Assembly (NCBI GenBank): GCA_948470475.1
Contig: OX419345.1
Span: forward strand, 2,287,001-2,351,000
Direction of reading: 5' to 3'
From: Galaxea fascicularis
Taxonomy: Eukaryota; Cnidaria; Anthozoa; Scleractinia; Euphylliidae
Length of the DNA: 64,000 bases
Positions 46,084 to 57,182 of this stretch are shown here, piece after piece (positions within the stretch are counted from its first letter, which is position 1; each line of letters starts with the position of its first letter). The notes under the pieces were generated by a model. The model saw only the letters and a program-made list of their open reading frames with translations. It ran no database searches and had not been told where the DNA came from. The translations under genes were made by a program, and so were the position numbers.

Positions 46084-47227
46084 CTCAAAGGGAGACCCCT
46101 TAGGGCTTAAAGGGTTAAAGTGTATTAATCAAATACATGTAGTGTGTTTTAATCAAATTGGATTAATAATCATGATCATACATGTAAGTTGTCAGGAATA
46201 ATGACATGTCAAATAATAAAGATGACTGTGTTGAGATTTTCTTGCTTTTTTTGTGGAGTTTTGTGCCAAGAACATAAAATTCCATATGAATTTCTTAATA
46301 GTTATATTGTTACTTTTGTTCCCAGACAATGCAAGAGATCTCAACTCTAGAAAATGACATCAAAGGAATCAAGGAAGCCATTGATGCCAAGAATGCACCA
46401 ATGATGGTATGTGATTACTTGACATTGCAAATTAAAATAATTACATAATCAACCACACTGTGGAAGGAATTTAAAGCATGAATTATTCTGTTAGTAATTT
46501 AATATTACATAATTTTCATCACTGAAGGTTGTAGATACCAAATGTGCATGTAACTTCACCAAACGTATTTCAAAACCAAGCGCTCCATTCCTCAAAAAAA
46601 CAGTGTGTAGTCACAGACCACAGAGAAAACAAAGGTTGTAACTTTTAAAAAAATAGCAAGTGTAAAATGGTGAGAGTGGGTGAGAAAGTAAGATACTGGC
46701 TCTTCTCTATATAGTCAGATTAGCTGCATTGGAATGACCAATATGTCTACTTATTACTCTTCCTCAAGGTTGCACAAACACGTCTGGAGAACAGAACGTA
46801 CAGGCCCAATGTTGAGCTGTGCCGGGACCAGCCCCAGTACCAGATGTGCCATGAAGTCGCTGAAATCAGTGGTTCAATTCGCGCACTGAATGAGAAGCTC
46901 AGAGAGGCAGAGAATGCTCTACAAGCTCTGCGAAGTAATTTAGAGAGGATTAACGAAGACCTGGCAATCAAGAACAACTCGTTAGCTCTGGATAACAGGA
47001 GCATGGAAGTGCGACAGAAAATGAAGGAGGTTCCTCACAGCATGATGAATACAGGAAAAGTTTTCAACACCATTAAAAATTCCTCTCATGTTCCCACCAT
47101 GGAGAATGCGCCCTTTAGTGACACACAAGGTACTCGCTCTCCAGCACAAGTTGCATCCGCACAGGCAGCTAAAACATACACACCACCAATCACTGGACGA
47201 AAAGTCAGGTCACCTCTGGTTGACTGA
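44269..47227 (+). CDS. TEKT2: tektin-2, five exons
   Basis: A filamentous coiled-coil protein of ciliary and flagellar doublet microtubules. Exons: 44269-44685, 44985-45055, 45414-45780, 46326-46406, 46769-47227. All introns are GT-AG, with phases 0, 2, 0 and 0, giving 464 aa. The N-terminus has the VSDWHTSN region and then heptad-rich helices with LRNET. The tektin signature RPNVELCRD is present near the start of exon 5. Features matching tektin-2 more than other tektins include LPLD-like PLDITLECLMLRE, KEVEVIE at the exon 1-2 join, and DPTR-like NPTRTVKGS. The product is about 34 residues longer than human TEKT2 (430 aa) because of a proline- and serine-rich C-terminal tail after the last coiled coil. 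An X-box lies upstream and AATAAA 123 bases after the stop. Confidence 0.95.
45869..45978. repeat. 110-bp palindromic-ended repeat, copy 1
   Basis: Bounded by TTAACCCTTTAA and TTAAAGGGTTAA. It contains GAGAGTGCCAAATGGCACTT, itself a small palindrome. It lies in intron 3 of tektin-2 and is followed 30 bases later by a second copy in the same orientation. Confidence 0.85.
46009..46118. repeat. 110-bp palindromic-ended repeat, copy 2
   Basis: Differs from copy 1 at two positions by eye (CGTC to CCTC, and GACACC to GAGACC). Same ends and orientation. The low divergence implies a recent local duplication or two recent insertions of one family. Confidence 0.85.
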
Positions 47228-47349
47228 GTGGGAATCTTTATCAGCATTAGGTAATGAGCAGAACTGAAAGACTGAATTTTGCCTAGTCTCAACAAAGTTT
47301 CAAAATAATCATGCACATTTCTTTCTAGTGTAAACAGGTTTCATTGGAA

Positions 47350-47355
47350 AATAAA
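47350..47355 (+). terminator. polyadenylation signal of tektin-2
   Basis: A canonical AATAAA 123 bases downstream of the tektin-2 stop codon. Confidence 0.6.
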
Positions 47356-50300
47356 AACGTAGAGATCTGCATCAAAAACCGCTTTATTAATTTCAAGTTC
47401 AGAAAAATCCCATTAAGCAAAAAAGGAATGAATAAAAAAACTGTTTTCTTTTGGTTTATTTTTTAAGTTTTTCCTCTTGACAGTCACATTATGCTGCAAG
47501 GTCAATATAATTGATTATGTACAGTTCAGGTTGTCGATTTTTTAATGTAAATATTGTGCAATGATTAACGTTGAACAACTGCTAATAAATCACAGTGCAA
47601 ATTCTTACTGCACAAATTACAGCTGTAGTTTTTCGTCTCCTTTACTAGTAATGAATTATCCTTTTGGAAGATATATATCTACAATGTGCATGAACACGAC
47701 TGTGTTCCTTTATAATAGAAGTTACCGGTACTGTATTTGGAATGCCTCAGCCTTCTGACCATCTGAATAATTATTTCAGTTGAAGGCATGGTGCAAAGTG
47801 TTGAGGGTATAATTTTATAGTTAAGTAAGATTTGCTCTTAAAATCAGGATCAATGATGCAAGATCACTTAGATCCTGATGCATCAAAGGAACCATGGAAT
47901 CCACTCTGGAAAAAGATTCCTCAGTTCCTTAGATGCACTGGATCCAAGTGATAATGGATCATTGTTGCTGATCTGGATCATCTCAAAGGAACACACCCTT
48001 AATCTCCTTTCACCAACAACTGACTGGTTATCACTTTGGAAATATAGGACCATATTTATTTTATGGCCACATAGCTAGTAAGAATATTATTCTTGACTCA
48101 CCAAAATTTCTAGTTACCTTTTAACTTAAATGTCCACATACTAAACTAAATGATGACAAGCATCTCCTGCTGATCAACCATAACAGGTCATGAGAATATA
48201 AATGTAAAAGACTGTCACTTAAAGTGAAATGTCTTTGTTTCCGACAAAATTTTGCCAACTTTTGCCAAAATGCACAAGCTGAGCCATTGTTTTCAACTCT
48301 AATCTTCACAAGTGTACTGGCAATAACAACTTGCTATTATAGCCTGCAGTTGGTTATATTGATATTTCTAAGCACCTGTTTGCAACTTTTAAAATTAGCT
48401 TTCTGTTTTACCTTTTTTTAAATTCTTTTTTCTCCTTTTATTTTCTCTATTTCTCTCTCGGGCTAAAGGAATATACATCAGGGCTTTCATTCATGGCCGG
48501 GGATTTCCCCTCGTAGTTTTAGGTATATCCCCAGCTACTTTGATATAAAACCAGCATGTTGACTTCACTGCAGCAACTCGAATCCCCGGCTATTTTTTGA
48601 ATATCGCCACCAACTTTAAATATTAGTGATAGCCCTGTATACATGTATTATTGTCTATGTGCATCTGCTTTTTGTTGTCATTATTTTCTTGTGAGCTTAT
48701 TGTTTATAGTCTTAGTTTAAGTAGCCTGCCCAGAATAGCCAAGCTAACTGCAGGATGCAAAAGGCCCTGAGTTTGTTATTACAATAATATTGTTAAAAAT
48801 AACATCTATGCTGTTGTGGTGGTGGTGGTGGTTGTACCGGTAGTGACGTGATATTTGTAATAATTAGTGGGGATTCTTAGTACATGACAGAAGATACATC
48901 TGGGTTACGGTATGTTCCGACGTGTTTCATTATAACCTTACTCTCAATGATCATGAACTTCATATCACTTATTCTTGATCACATTAGTACGTCATTGAGT
49001 AGACATAATCACTACAAGTAAAATTAACAGATTACGGTAATCTAATTTTGGTTTTATATGTACACAATATAAATTTTGGAAGCAAGAAGGCACTAACTAT
49101 AGAAACGTTTTCTGTTCTTTTATCTGCAAGATCAACTATTTAAAATCATTTCCTGTGTTGTACTGATACAGCTCATAGTATTAACAAACTACTGAGCATT
49201 TCAAAATGGCCCTTTCATGTTTATTTTATTTTCAAAATGTTTACAACTTAATTATTATACACACTTGCTACCTAATCTCCACTCTGGCATATTTTTGTTT
49301 TGCTACCTTTAATAACTTAAGCATATCAATGCTTTTTTCATCTGTATTTAAAAATAGATAATAATAATAATGCATATTCTTGCATAATTTTTAAAGGCAA
49401 GAAGCACTAGTATTATTTTAATAATACAATTTTTTTTATATCGCCTAAACACTGCTTGCCCTAGGCGCTTTACAATATTTCTATGTCAAAAAAGTGAACA
49501 TTTTACAGTTTGCTTATATATTTACATGTATCATTGATTTAAATTTAAGCTATTATTCTCGTAGCTTAGACAGGCCATCTGAAATGCATTAAAGAATTAA
49601 AGAGGAAAGCACTATTAATTACAATAATTATTTTGTTTCCTCTTACTAATAAAAAATATTAACTTTTGATAACTTGATACTGACTCCCTATTCAGGTGAA
49701 GGCAGCAATCGACCTACAACCAGTTGCAAAATTGTTGAGACATTCGCCATCAAAAACGTCTCTTCCTTCTCTAAAATGCTGCCGCCAACAAATCTGTGAG
49801 ATACAATACACACCCCCTCCCTCTCCCCCTTTCAAAGTTGTTCCTCAAAGTTTCAAGCATGGTGCTGCACCGTTAACAACATTGATAGGAGGGGGAGGGA
49901 AAGCGGAAGATCATGGAAACGTCATTCAAGGCCAAATGGCGTACAGTGTCTCAAGTATTTTTGCAACTCGTTGTAGCTACAGCACATTTTGTGGGTGCTA
50001 ACACAAACTGTAAAAACCTCTAAGTCAGAGCAGATAGTGCAATAGGGAACTTAAGCACCTGCGTTTCTAAGCAATGGACAACAACCAGAAGTGAGGCCTT
50101 CTCTCTTTTAACTTGCGTTGACGGTAACACATTTACATTACCAAGTGTCTTTACTCTTATGGAGATGATTCACTCTAAGATTTGTCTAAAATCGCTGCCA
50201 AACATCTACTTCCGGCTGCCGTCCATTGCTCAAAAAATGCATATATAATTTGTTTAAGCACCCTAACATCTCTTGGTCAACAAACTAAAAGTAGCTTAGC

Positions 50301-51424
50301 AGTGTACAGACAACTTGAATGCAGAGATGCCCAATCTCATCTGGCACTGACAACTAAAGTGGATTTTATTTAATTATATTTTGACCATGCTTGAGACTAA
50401 TGGTGGTCAACTAGCCACAGACTAGTATTAAAAAGTTATGCTTTGGTTACTGGGTGTTACTTTTCAGTTTCTGAGCACTGAAGGACCAGGGGAAACCAAA
50501 TGAACATTGAGTTAGAGCGTGCAGAATTTAAAACATCAGTTGTAATAAACATCATATAATTTATTGCTTTATGCAAGTACTTAAAATTCTCTGCGAGTGC
50601 AGCTTATACGCCGGTGTTTACGGTAACTGAAAAGTCAAAAAAAAAAACTACGAAGGTATGCTTGTCTTCCAGATCCCAGGGTCCTCTCCTTACTGTCCCA
50701 TGGGGGAAGGGGGGGGGGGGACTAGGAAGGAAAGGGTCCTGGGAAGTCAGGTTGAGAAACAAGTCTGTCTAATAAAAAATGCATTTTGGCCAATGAATCA
50801 AACCTGTCAATAGCCACTGGGCTAGTATAAAGCTGAAAAAGTTCATCTCAAGCCCTGTTTTTAAAACATAAATAATTTATAATAATTATCAGCTACATAT
50901 GCATGCATGACTGTCATGTGATCATATTGCTCTGTGGACTGATGCTTACTTCTTGCAATCGGTTGAAACAGCTTCTGTTCAACAGCTCACCAAACAGGGC
51001 CATGAAAACCACTGATGATACTGAAAAAGGTTTATTCAAAATAAAGAAAAACTCTTTTTTTGGTAGGTGTCTAATGAGATATAACATATACAGGTAACTA
51101 CATATAACAAGTACTTACAAAATACTTCAAAAACAAAACAGTGAATTTAATTCCATTTTTCAACTGTACATCCATCAGCATAGCCAATTAACAACTTACT
51201 GTTCAGTTTAAACAGCATTCCCTCACAACAATCCATCACAATGTACAAATTATACAATAATTGTACAATTTGTTGCTCCTTCAATTCCTGTTAAACATTT
51301 TTTGCTGACCACTGCATAAAATCCCAATGTACAGCAAAATTATGATCATCAAAGCAGCCACATGAAAAAAACAAATTTCACCAAGATACTGCAAAAGAGA
51401 AGGAATTTGCTTTTGATACTAAAT
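47356..51424. other. intergenic, nothing firmly recognised
   Basis: About 4 kb without a supported exon. A short GGT run lies at 48815-48835. An AGCGC-type repeat (TATATCGCC...CCTAGGCGCTTTACAA) lies at 49435-49480. A 100-codon frame at 49696-50001 has CCCTCCC/proline-rich composition and no domain. A G-run of about 14 lies at 50707-50720. Confidence 0.4.
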
Positions 51425-51430
51425 TTTATT
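51425..51430 (-). terminator. possible polyadenylation signal of the TMEM244-like gene
   Basis: AATAAA on the minus strand, about 280 bases past the TGA at 51706-51708. Its presence favours the reading in which the last exon runs through to that stop. Confidence 0.35.
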
Positions 51431-51705
51431 TTGTCTCCTGGATAAGTGAAACAGATACATTTGAAGATTTGAAGATGAAGCAAAGACTTTCCATGCATAA
51501 AATGCAACATTTCCTGACAAATGAATAAAAAACTACAGTAACACCTTCAGGTCTCTTTTAGGCTTGCAAAAGTAATATTATTGAGAACCTGAGATGACAT
51601 TCAATTTCAAGCAAAAATGTATGACCATTCATCATCACTAATTCTGGCATATGATACACATAGGATTAATAATAAAATTAATGTAATTTAACAACTTGTG
51701 CTACA

Positions 51706-54700
51706 TCAAAACTTACAAAATGCAATCCACCATTGCCAGTTTGTAGGAAAAGCCTGCATCACTGAAATTGACAAACAGTCAGAGAAGCTAACTTACTGTA
51801 GTTACAAGAACCTCTGCAAGAATATTGACCAATTTGTTTCTCAACTTTGATAGTTGCCCACTTGTTTTAATATCTACTATTTGATTATTATTGCTTTATA
51901 AATCCAAAAGGAGTAATTCGTGAACACTGTATCAATTTGCCAACACAAACATCACACAAGTTCAATCACAGAGTTCTACAATCTTTCATCAAGGTTCATA
52001 ACATTTTTCTGAAACAAATTTCCACAACTTTTCAATGCCTCAGAAAGATTTTCCAGGAGCCATATAGCCTGCGTCGCAGACAGTGAACATAACAGCTCTC
52101 AAAAGCTTGTTCTGGTTTGCAGAAATTTCTGTATCCATTTCTGAATGGTTAGGTTTCCTACATGCTTTGTGATTGGACATCTGCTTATGCAACAGATCAT
52201 GCAACTTCACATTGCTAAAAATAATCTTCAACAACACAAAGCATAGCAAGGAAAGGATAAATCGCTGAAATCACATCAGTTTGACTCAAGAGGCAGGCAA
52301 ACAAGAAAGAATACAACACTACAACAGGCTGTATTTTGAATTGATTGTGAAATACTTATACAGCTGTAATTTCTTTCATTTTAATTAAACCCGTTGATTT
52401 CCCGAAAACCTTTATTTCAAACCGTTGTAACTCAAAACCCCTACATACAGCAACACAAATGTCATGTTCATTGCGTCTTTTCTTATCTAGAGCTTATCTG
52501 ACCAGGGTTTTTTGACCAGACTGTTCTCTTGTCCAGCCCAAACTTGACCCTGGCCTGACAAATGACATGCATATGGACAACAATTATTTGCAGGCTTGCA
52601 TATGAATTAGGTCCCTAAATTAAAACCAGCTAACATGGTGACTTCTGTCCAACAAAACTGAAAATTGGGATTCCTATTATACTTCAAGTTCAGTTTCTCT
52701 CAAACATGACTCTTTCAAATACTCAAACAATACACTCTTACCAGCACAAGACATGGCAAGGTGAAAAAGTCCCACTGTTATAGCATAATCCCATATTTGC
52801 CTCTTCAGGAAGATTACATAGATACCGGTGGTAATGATATATGTCAACAGGAGAGACAGAAGTGTTACTGAAAAAAAAAAAAAAAGAAAGACTCACATTA
52901 CTGATGAATGGTGAACAATAAATTTAACATAAATACATTTACTAATTCTCAGGCAACACCAAGATGTGAGACCATTTAATTTTCTTGGTCCGTACTGTAA
53001 GTTAGAGACCAAGTTTTTCCCCATTTACTTTATAATGGCCCAAGCGCACAGGCCATAAATCAACGGGAAGGAACGAGGATACATAACTTACAGTATGGAC
53101 CAAGAAAAGGAGGTTAGTAAGATATTTATTATATTCAGTGGGGCGTACAGTGAAGTACGGCCCACAAAATTGACCAATCACAGTGTGCATACTAACTGAA
53201 AGATATAATAATAGTAGTATATACCACACAAGTGAACAGTGCTTTTCGCACGTTCTGATTGGTTAATTCGGAGGTGATTAGCAAAGTACTATAAATTCAT
53301 CTCCGAGCAGCCGAAGAGAAACAAAACAGCCTCCCATTTCAGTTTCCAAGAGGAAATTATTTGATTAAATGCTAGTTATTCAGCTTGTGTGGTATATACT
53401 AAAACAATTTATTCACCTCAGTGGAGGTAAGTATCCACCACTTAAACCGGCAAATTGTTAATTATTTGGTTGCAAAAGAATCAGAGGGCGGGAAAAAACC
53501 ACCTCAAAAAAAGAGGAGGTGCATTAAAATAATTTTCTGAGCTTTTGACAATGACAAGACAATAATATGGAGGTGATCCATGCTTTCCCTAGCTATTCAC
53601 TGACAGGCATCAGCTAAGCAAATGATTTGAAACAGCACGAGCAGCCAACAATGTTCTACAGAGTGGGTTGCTGGGTCAAATCCCGAGAAAGCTCAGCCTC
53701 CCTGATCCAACACACTGGCCGAGTTGTTAAGTAAGAAAATTTGGGAAGACCCATGTCTACTAGAACTGGCGCCATTATCTGGAACAATGAGCCAACCTAG
53801 CTGTGCTTCTTACTCTTTCTGGTGTTCTGATAGTGGAACAAAATTAAATTTCTAAACTCACCCATTTGTTTATCATCTTCCACACTACAGCAGCTTTCAA
53901 AATCAAAGGGGATCTTTCCATCAAAATTGCTTAACCTATCGTATTTTGAAGAAATGACAGTGGAACAACATTGGAATTTGTATGGTTACCTTTCATGTTT
54001 TCTTGTTATTACAATCATTATAGTTCTCTGTTACACTATATACATGTATTGACCATATACTTTGTGTAATATTCCAACTGACGATGGCAGAAGAACTGCC
54101 GTAATAGGCCTTGCTCTATAAAAATGTTGTTTCCTTTCTTAAAATTACCTAATGTTCTAGTAAACTTGAATGCAATCATTTGTACTATCTGAGGGTGTTT
54201 AGGTTCAATCTGTGTCAAATACATAAGAAAAATGAGAGGCCTGTGGAATGTAGCTTTACTGTGACAAGAATATTAATACCCCACTAATTAATGTGTATTA
54301 AATGAGCTGACAACCACACATTGGGCACAATGGCTATGTGGTAGCAGGCATTACCCTGACTACCAAATTTAAAGTTTGAGTTTGAGCATTAGCTGCCACT
54401 GAAAGCTGTTTTGGCCTTGTTTAAAACTGTTGAAATTTGATCCTTGAAATTTGATTGGATTAACAGGATAGGGTCAAATTATGTTGCAACACGAGAGTAA
54501 CTTCAGAATATCCGTCCACGTCTGACCACTATTTTCTCCTTGTAGCGGCATCGTTTGAAAAATGAGACATAACAATACACACTTTTCACAAGCAAATAAG
54601 TGACCGGGTGATTCTGCAGTTTAGCCATAAACTGAAAGTCTTTCCGAGGTTTTACCAACCACAGGGCTCGAAATTAACTCTCGCAAACTCGTAAAATGCA

Positions 54701-55276
54701 AGTGATTTTGATAATCTGCAAGTGAGAAAAATATCCACTAGCAAACGTTTGCGAGTTACAATCATCCATATCTCCCAAACATTTGTAGAAAGCTGTTGGA
54801 ACGCAAGAAGGAATGCACAGACAACGTCCGACGCAAACAAAACAGCGGACACAAAATATTTCTGGACAAAATCAGAAACATTTTTTGTGTCCCGGACACA
54901 AAATTTGTGTCCGGTCCACGTACGAACTCGATGATTTCGTCACGTAGTTTTAAACACACACCCGCAGTGCTTACTGTTAGATTTTAAAACACTATAAATT
55001 TACAAAGCCACTATGTATCCTTACAGTATTTATGTAAAAAAAATCACCACGGCACTCATTTCACTCACTTAAAAGCTCCACTTAGTAACGACGCCACCAT
55101 GTAATACACAACGAAAAACAACGGCAACGCGACGCAAAGTTTAAGGCAAATAACCTGAAAGTATCATAAATATGAATAAGTATCTAGACCGTGTGCAATA
55201 AGTTTTAACAGCTCCCAATAATGGGTTTAAATATGACTGCACTGTTTGGAATTCTCACCCGTGTACCTTCCGCCAT
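51706..55276 (-). CDS. TMEM244-like four-helix membrane protein, five small exons
   Basis: Exons, 5' to 3': 55259-55276 (18 bases), 55069-55154, 53862-53935, 52742-52867, 51706-51761. Every intron is GT-AG and the phases join without a slip, giving about 119 aa; human TMEM244 is about 128. The start is MAEGTR, then a first helix with LPLFFVVYY, a loop with GKIPFDFESCC, a second helix (TLLSLLLTYIIT), then RQIWDYAITVG leading into a third, then MQAFPTNWQWW. WDYAI, PFDF and the late WW are the residues that identify the family. Function is unknown even in vertebrates. The last exon contains a good donor (TTTT then GTAAGT at 51716), so the true C-terminus may lie on an unseen sixth exon; read through, it ends in TGA after CKF. 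Confidence 0.75.
52982..53106. repeat. foldback element with TTCTTGGTCC termini
   Basis: The left end TTCTTGGTCCGTACTGTAAG matches the complement of CTTACAGTATGGACCAAGAA at the right end, with one mismatch by eye. It lies in intron 3 of the TMEM244-like gene. Confidence 0.8.
53215..53402. repeat. foldback element with AGTATATACCACACAAG termini
   Basis: AGTATATACCACACAAG on the left and CTTGTGTGGTATATACT on the right are exact complements, with an unrelated interior of about 150 bases. It starts about 110 bases after the previous foldback in the same intron. Confidence 0.75.
54322..54425. repeat. diverged copy of the 5587-5957 foldback family
   Basis: GGGCACAATGGCTATGTGGT, GGCATTACCCT, CTACCAAAT and AAAGTTTGAGTTTGAGCAT follow the same order as in the left arm of the element at 5587. 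Only one arm is recognisable. It lies in intron 2 of the TMEM244-like gene. Confidence 0.6.
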
Positions 55277-56086
55277 GTTTACCAAGCCTCGTTTGCAGGA
55301 TAAAAAGCGCGCGGAGCATGTTCAAAAAACACGAAGATATCGCGGACTGCCGACTGCAGAAAGTTCGTATCCCATACGCCGAAGTTTTAAGCCGAATTTT
55401 AGCTTAAAATTCGCCACTCCAATCTCAGAAAACTATACTCGCTATGCCAGTCGTTATAAATTCAGCGGTGGGCTCCCTTTGTCTTATGGTTATTTCAAAA
55501 TAATTCGGATTAACCCCACGCCAATGATTGGATTGGACACGCCAGGCATCTGCATCGGGCCGTTTTTGTCTTCATATTTCTTCATATATGCGATTAACAA
55601 GGTTTGTGGTGCACAGCCTGTTCACTTCGTCAGCCACGCAATTGGCCATTCCGAAATTCAAAAGGGAACTGGGGCGAGTTTCAAATTTTGAAGTAATCGA
55701 TAAATTGACACCATCACATGAAAGATGACATTGAGTTTAGTCGTTTGACCAAGTTTGATTCTTTTAGGTTGAACAGAGACCAAGTTATAGACCTTGAAAC
55801 ACAGCTCAAAATCCATACAAACGTCTCTAATTTTGTGACAGCGTCCCCCGAGAGTGAAACCACTGTAGAAGAACTTCTAAAATATTAATGGATTAAAAGA
55901 AAATTACTAAGATAGCTGAAATGATTCCTTATATAAAAATGTTTTGATTATAGTCTTAAAAGATTCCTCCCGTGCAGACCTTGAGGGAGCAGCTATCTGA
56001 AATGCTCGGCCCCTCCTTTTTTGTTTCGCAAATGGTTTTTCAAGCAAGGGACCATTGTCATTACATCTTAAGCTATAGCACGAAGG

Positions 56087-57035
56087 CTATTGAATGCTAA
56101 CTACGTCTGAAAGGTACTTAGGATTATAACCGTGCAAAATTTTGTAAGTTCTCAAAAATATTTTATTATGTATTCTGGCGCGCACTGGTAACCAATGTAA
56201 TTCTCCGAGCAGAGGTGTTGTCTGACAGAACTTGGGGGCGCGATAAATAAGTCTTGCACTTGCATTCATATAACACGTTGCAGTTTCCTAGTTTGTTACT
56301 ATGGAATTCCATATAAAAGGCTATTACAATAGTCCAATCTACTACTAATAAAAGCATGCTCGGACATCAAATATGTTATGCACTTCTGCATAACAGATAC
56401 AGTTTCAGCTTCATTGAAAGTGTCCGCAGATGGCTTAAATGGCAAATACAACTGTCAGTGTCGTCCGCATATGTGTAAAGGGAGGGCAGATGGTGTTTTA
56501 AAATCTGAAACAGCTTACTCATGTAGTGGTAAATAAAAGCGGGCCCAGGCATGACCCTTGGGGCACTCCACACATCAAATCAAATGGCTTAGAGAGAGAC
56601 CCATTAAGCAACATCTGCTGCGACAGGTCCTCAAAGTAACTCTCAAAACCCATGAAAAAGCTTTCCCGCGCGACCCAACTGTAGACCTCAATCGTTCTAG
56701 AAGGATCTCATGTTCGACGGTGTCGAATGCAGAGCTTAAGTCGAGAAGCACCAACAACGTAACTTGACCTTTATCCATCGCCATCAGATCGTTATTCACC
56801 TTTAGTAGTGCCGTCTCAGTGCTGTGATGTTGGCAGTAAGCACTTTGTAATTCTGGAAACAAACCATTGACTCGCGTGTGCTCCTGTAATTGTACAGCGA
56901 CCGCCTTCTCTATAAGTTTGGATCGGTGAACTGCAAATTACTCACAGGCCGAAAGTTCTTGTTTATCAATTGAAGACCAGATTTTTTGAGCAGAGGATGC
57001 ACTAATGCCTTTTTCCATTTATCAGCGGAGTAACC
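56087..57035 (-). pseudogene. decayed LINE reverse transcriptase (CR1/Jockey-like)
   Basis: Minus-strand fragments appear in the expected order from high to low coordinates: FPELQSAYCQHHSTETALLK and LLVLLDLSSAFDTVEHEILL (fingers and the first catalytic Asp motif, LDLSSAFD) at about 56860-56700; CLGPAFIYH-type debris of the GPLLF region and YADDT (the second catalytic motif) at about 56560-56460; and LHWLPVRARI with YKILHGYNPKYLSDV near 56200-56100. Frame changes and stops between the blocks show that it is dead. The last block is typical of CR1/Jockey-clade tails in invertebrates. It is not part of the neighbouring genes. Confidence 0.85.
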
Positions 57036-57099
57036 ATGCTCTATAATGATATGTTCACCATCCTAGTAATCACAGGAAGTAACTCCTCAGTACAAAGCA

Positions 57100-57182
57100 A
57101 CAAGATGGATGGCGGGAAGGGGTCCAGAGCACAGAGTTCTCAGGGACCGCGCAGGCGGGGAGAGGGGGCGGGGGGGGGGGTC
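57100..57182. other. G-rich tract
   Basis: The plus strand has GGCGGGGAGAGGGGGCGGG followed by a long G-run. It contains more than four G3+ runs in about 40 bases, so G-quadruplex formation is possible. It lies just upstream (LINE sense) of the reverse transcriptase remnant. Confidence 0.5.

Noticed and set aside
49696..50001. A 101-codon plus-strand frame preceded by an acceptor-like CAG
   Set aside because: Proline/serine simple composition, no matching donor or neighbouring exon, and tektin-2 already ends with a stop and AATAAA at 47.3 kb.
51290..51390. A minus-strand hydrophobic stretch after an acceptor (CTTTTGCAG), as a possible sixth TMEM244-like exon
   Set aside because: The phase needed after the 51717 donor gives a stop within three codons; the hydrophobic frame would require a different donor phase.
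52040..52249. A 69-codon minus-strand frame in intron 4 of the TMEM244-like gene
   Set aside because: No splice sites fit it into the gene, and the flanking exons join in phase without it.
55221..55691. A 156-codon plus-strand frame
   Set aside because: It lies antisense over the first exon and promoter of the TMEM244-like gene, shows no known domain, and has no supporting partner exons. A real short gene cannot be excluded.
56558..56767. A plus-strand frame in the LINE region
   Set aside because: Antisense to recognisable reverse transcriptase motifs on minus (LDLSSAFD, YADDT).
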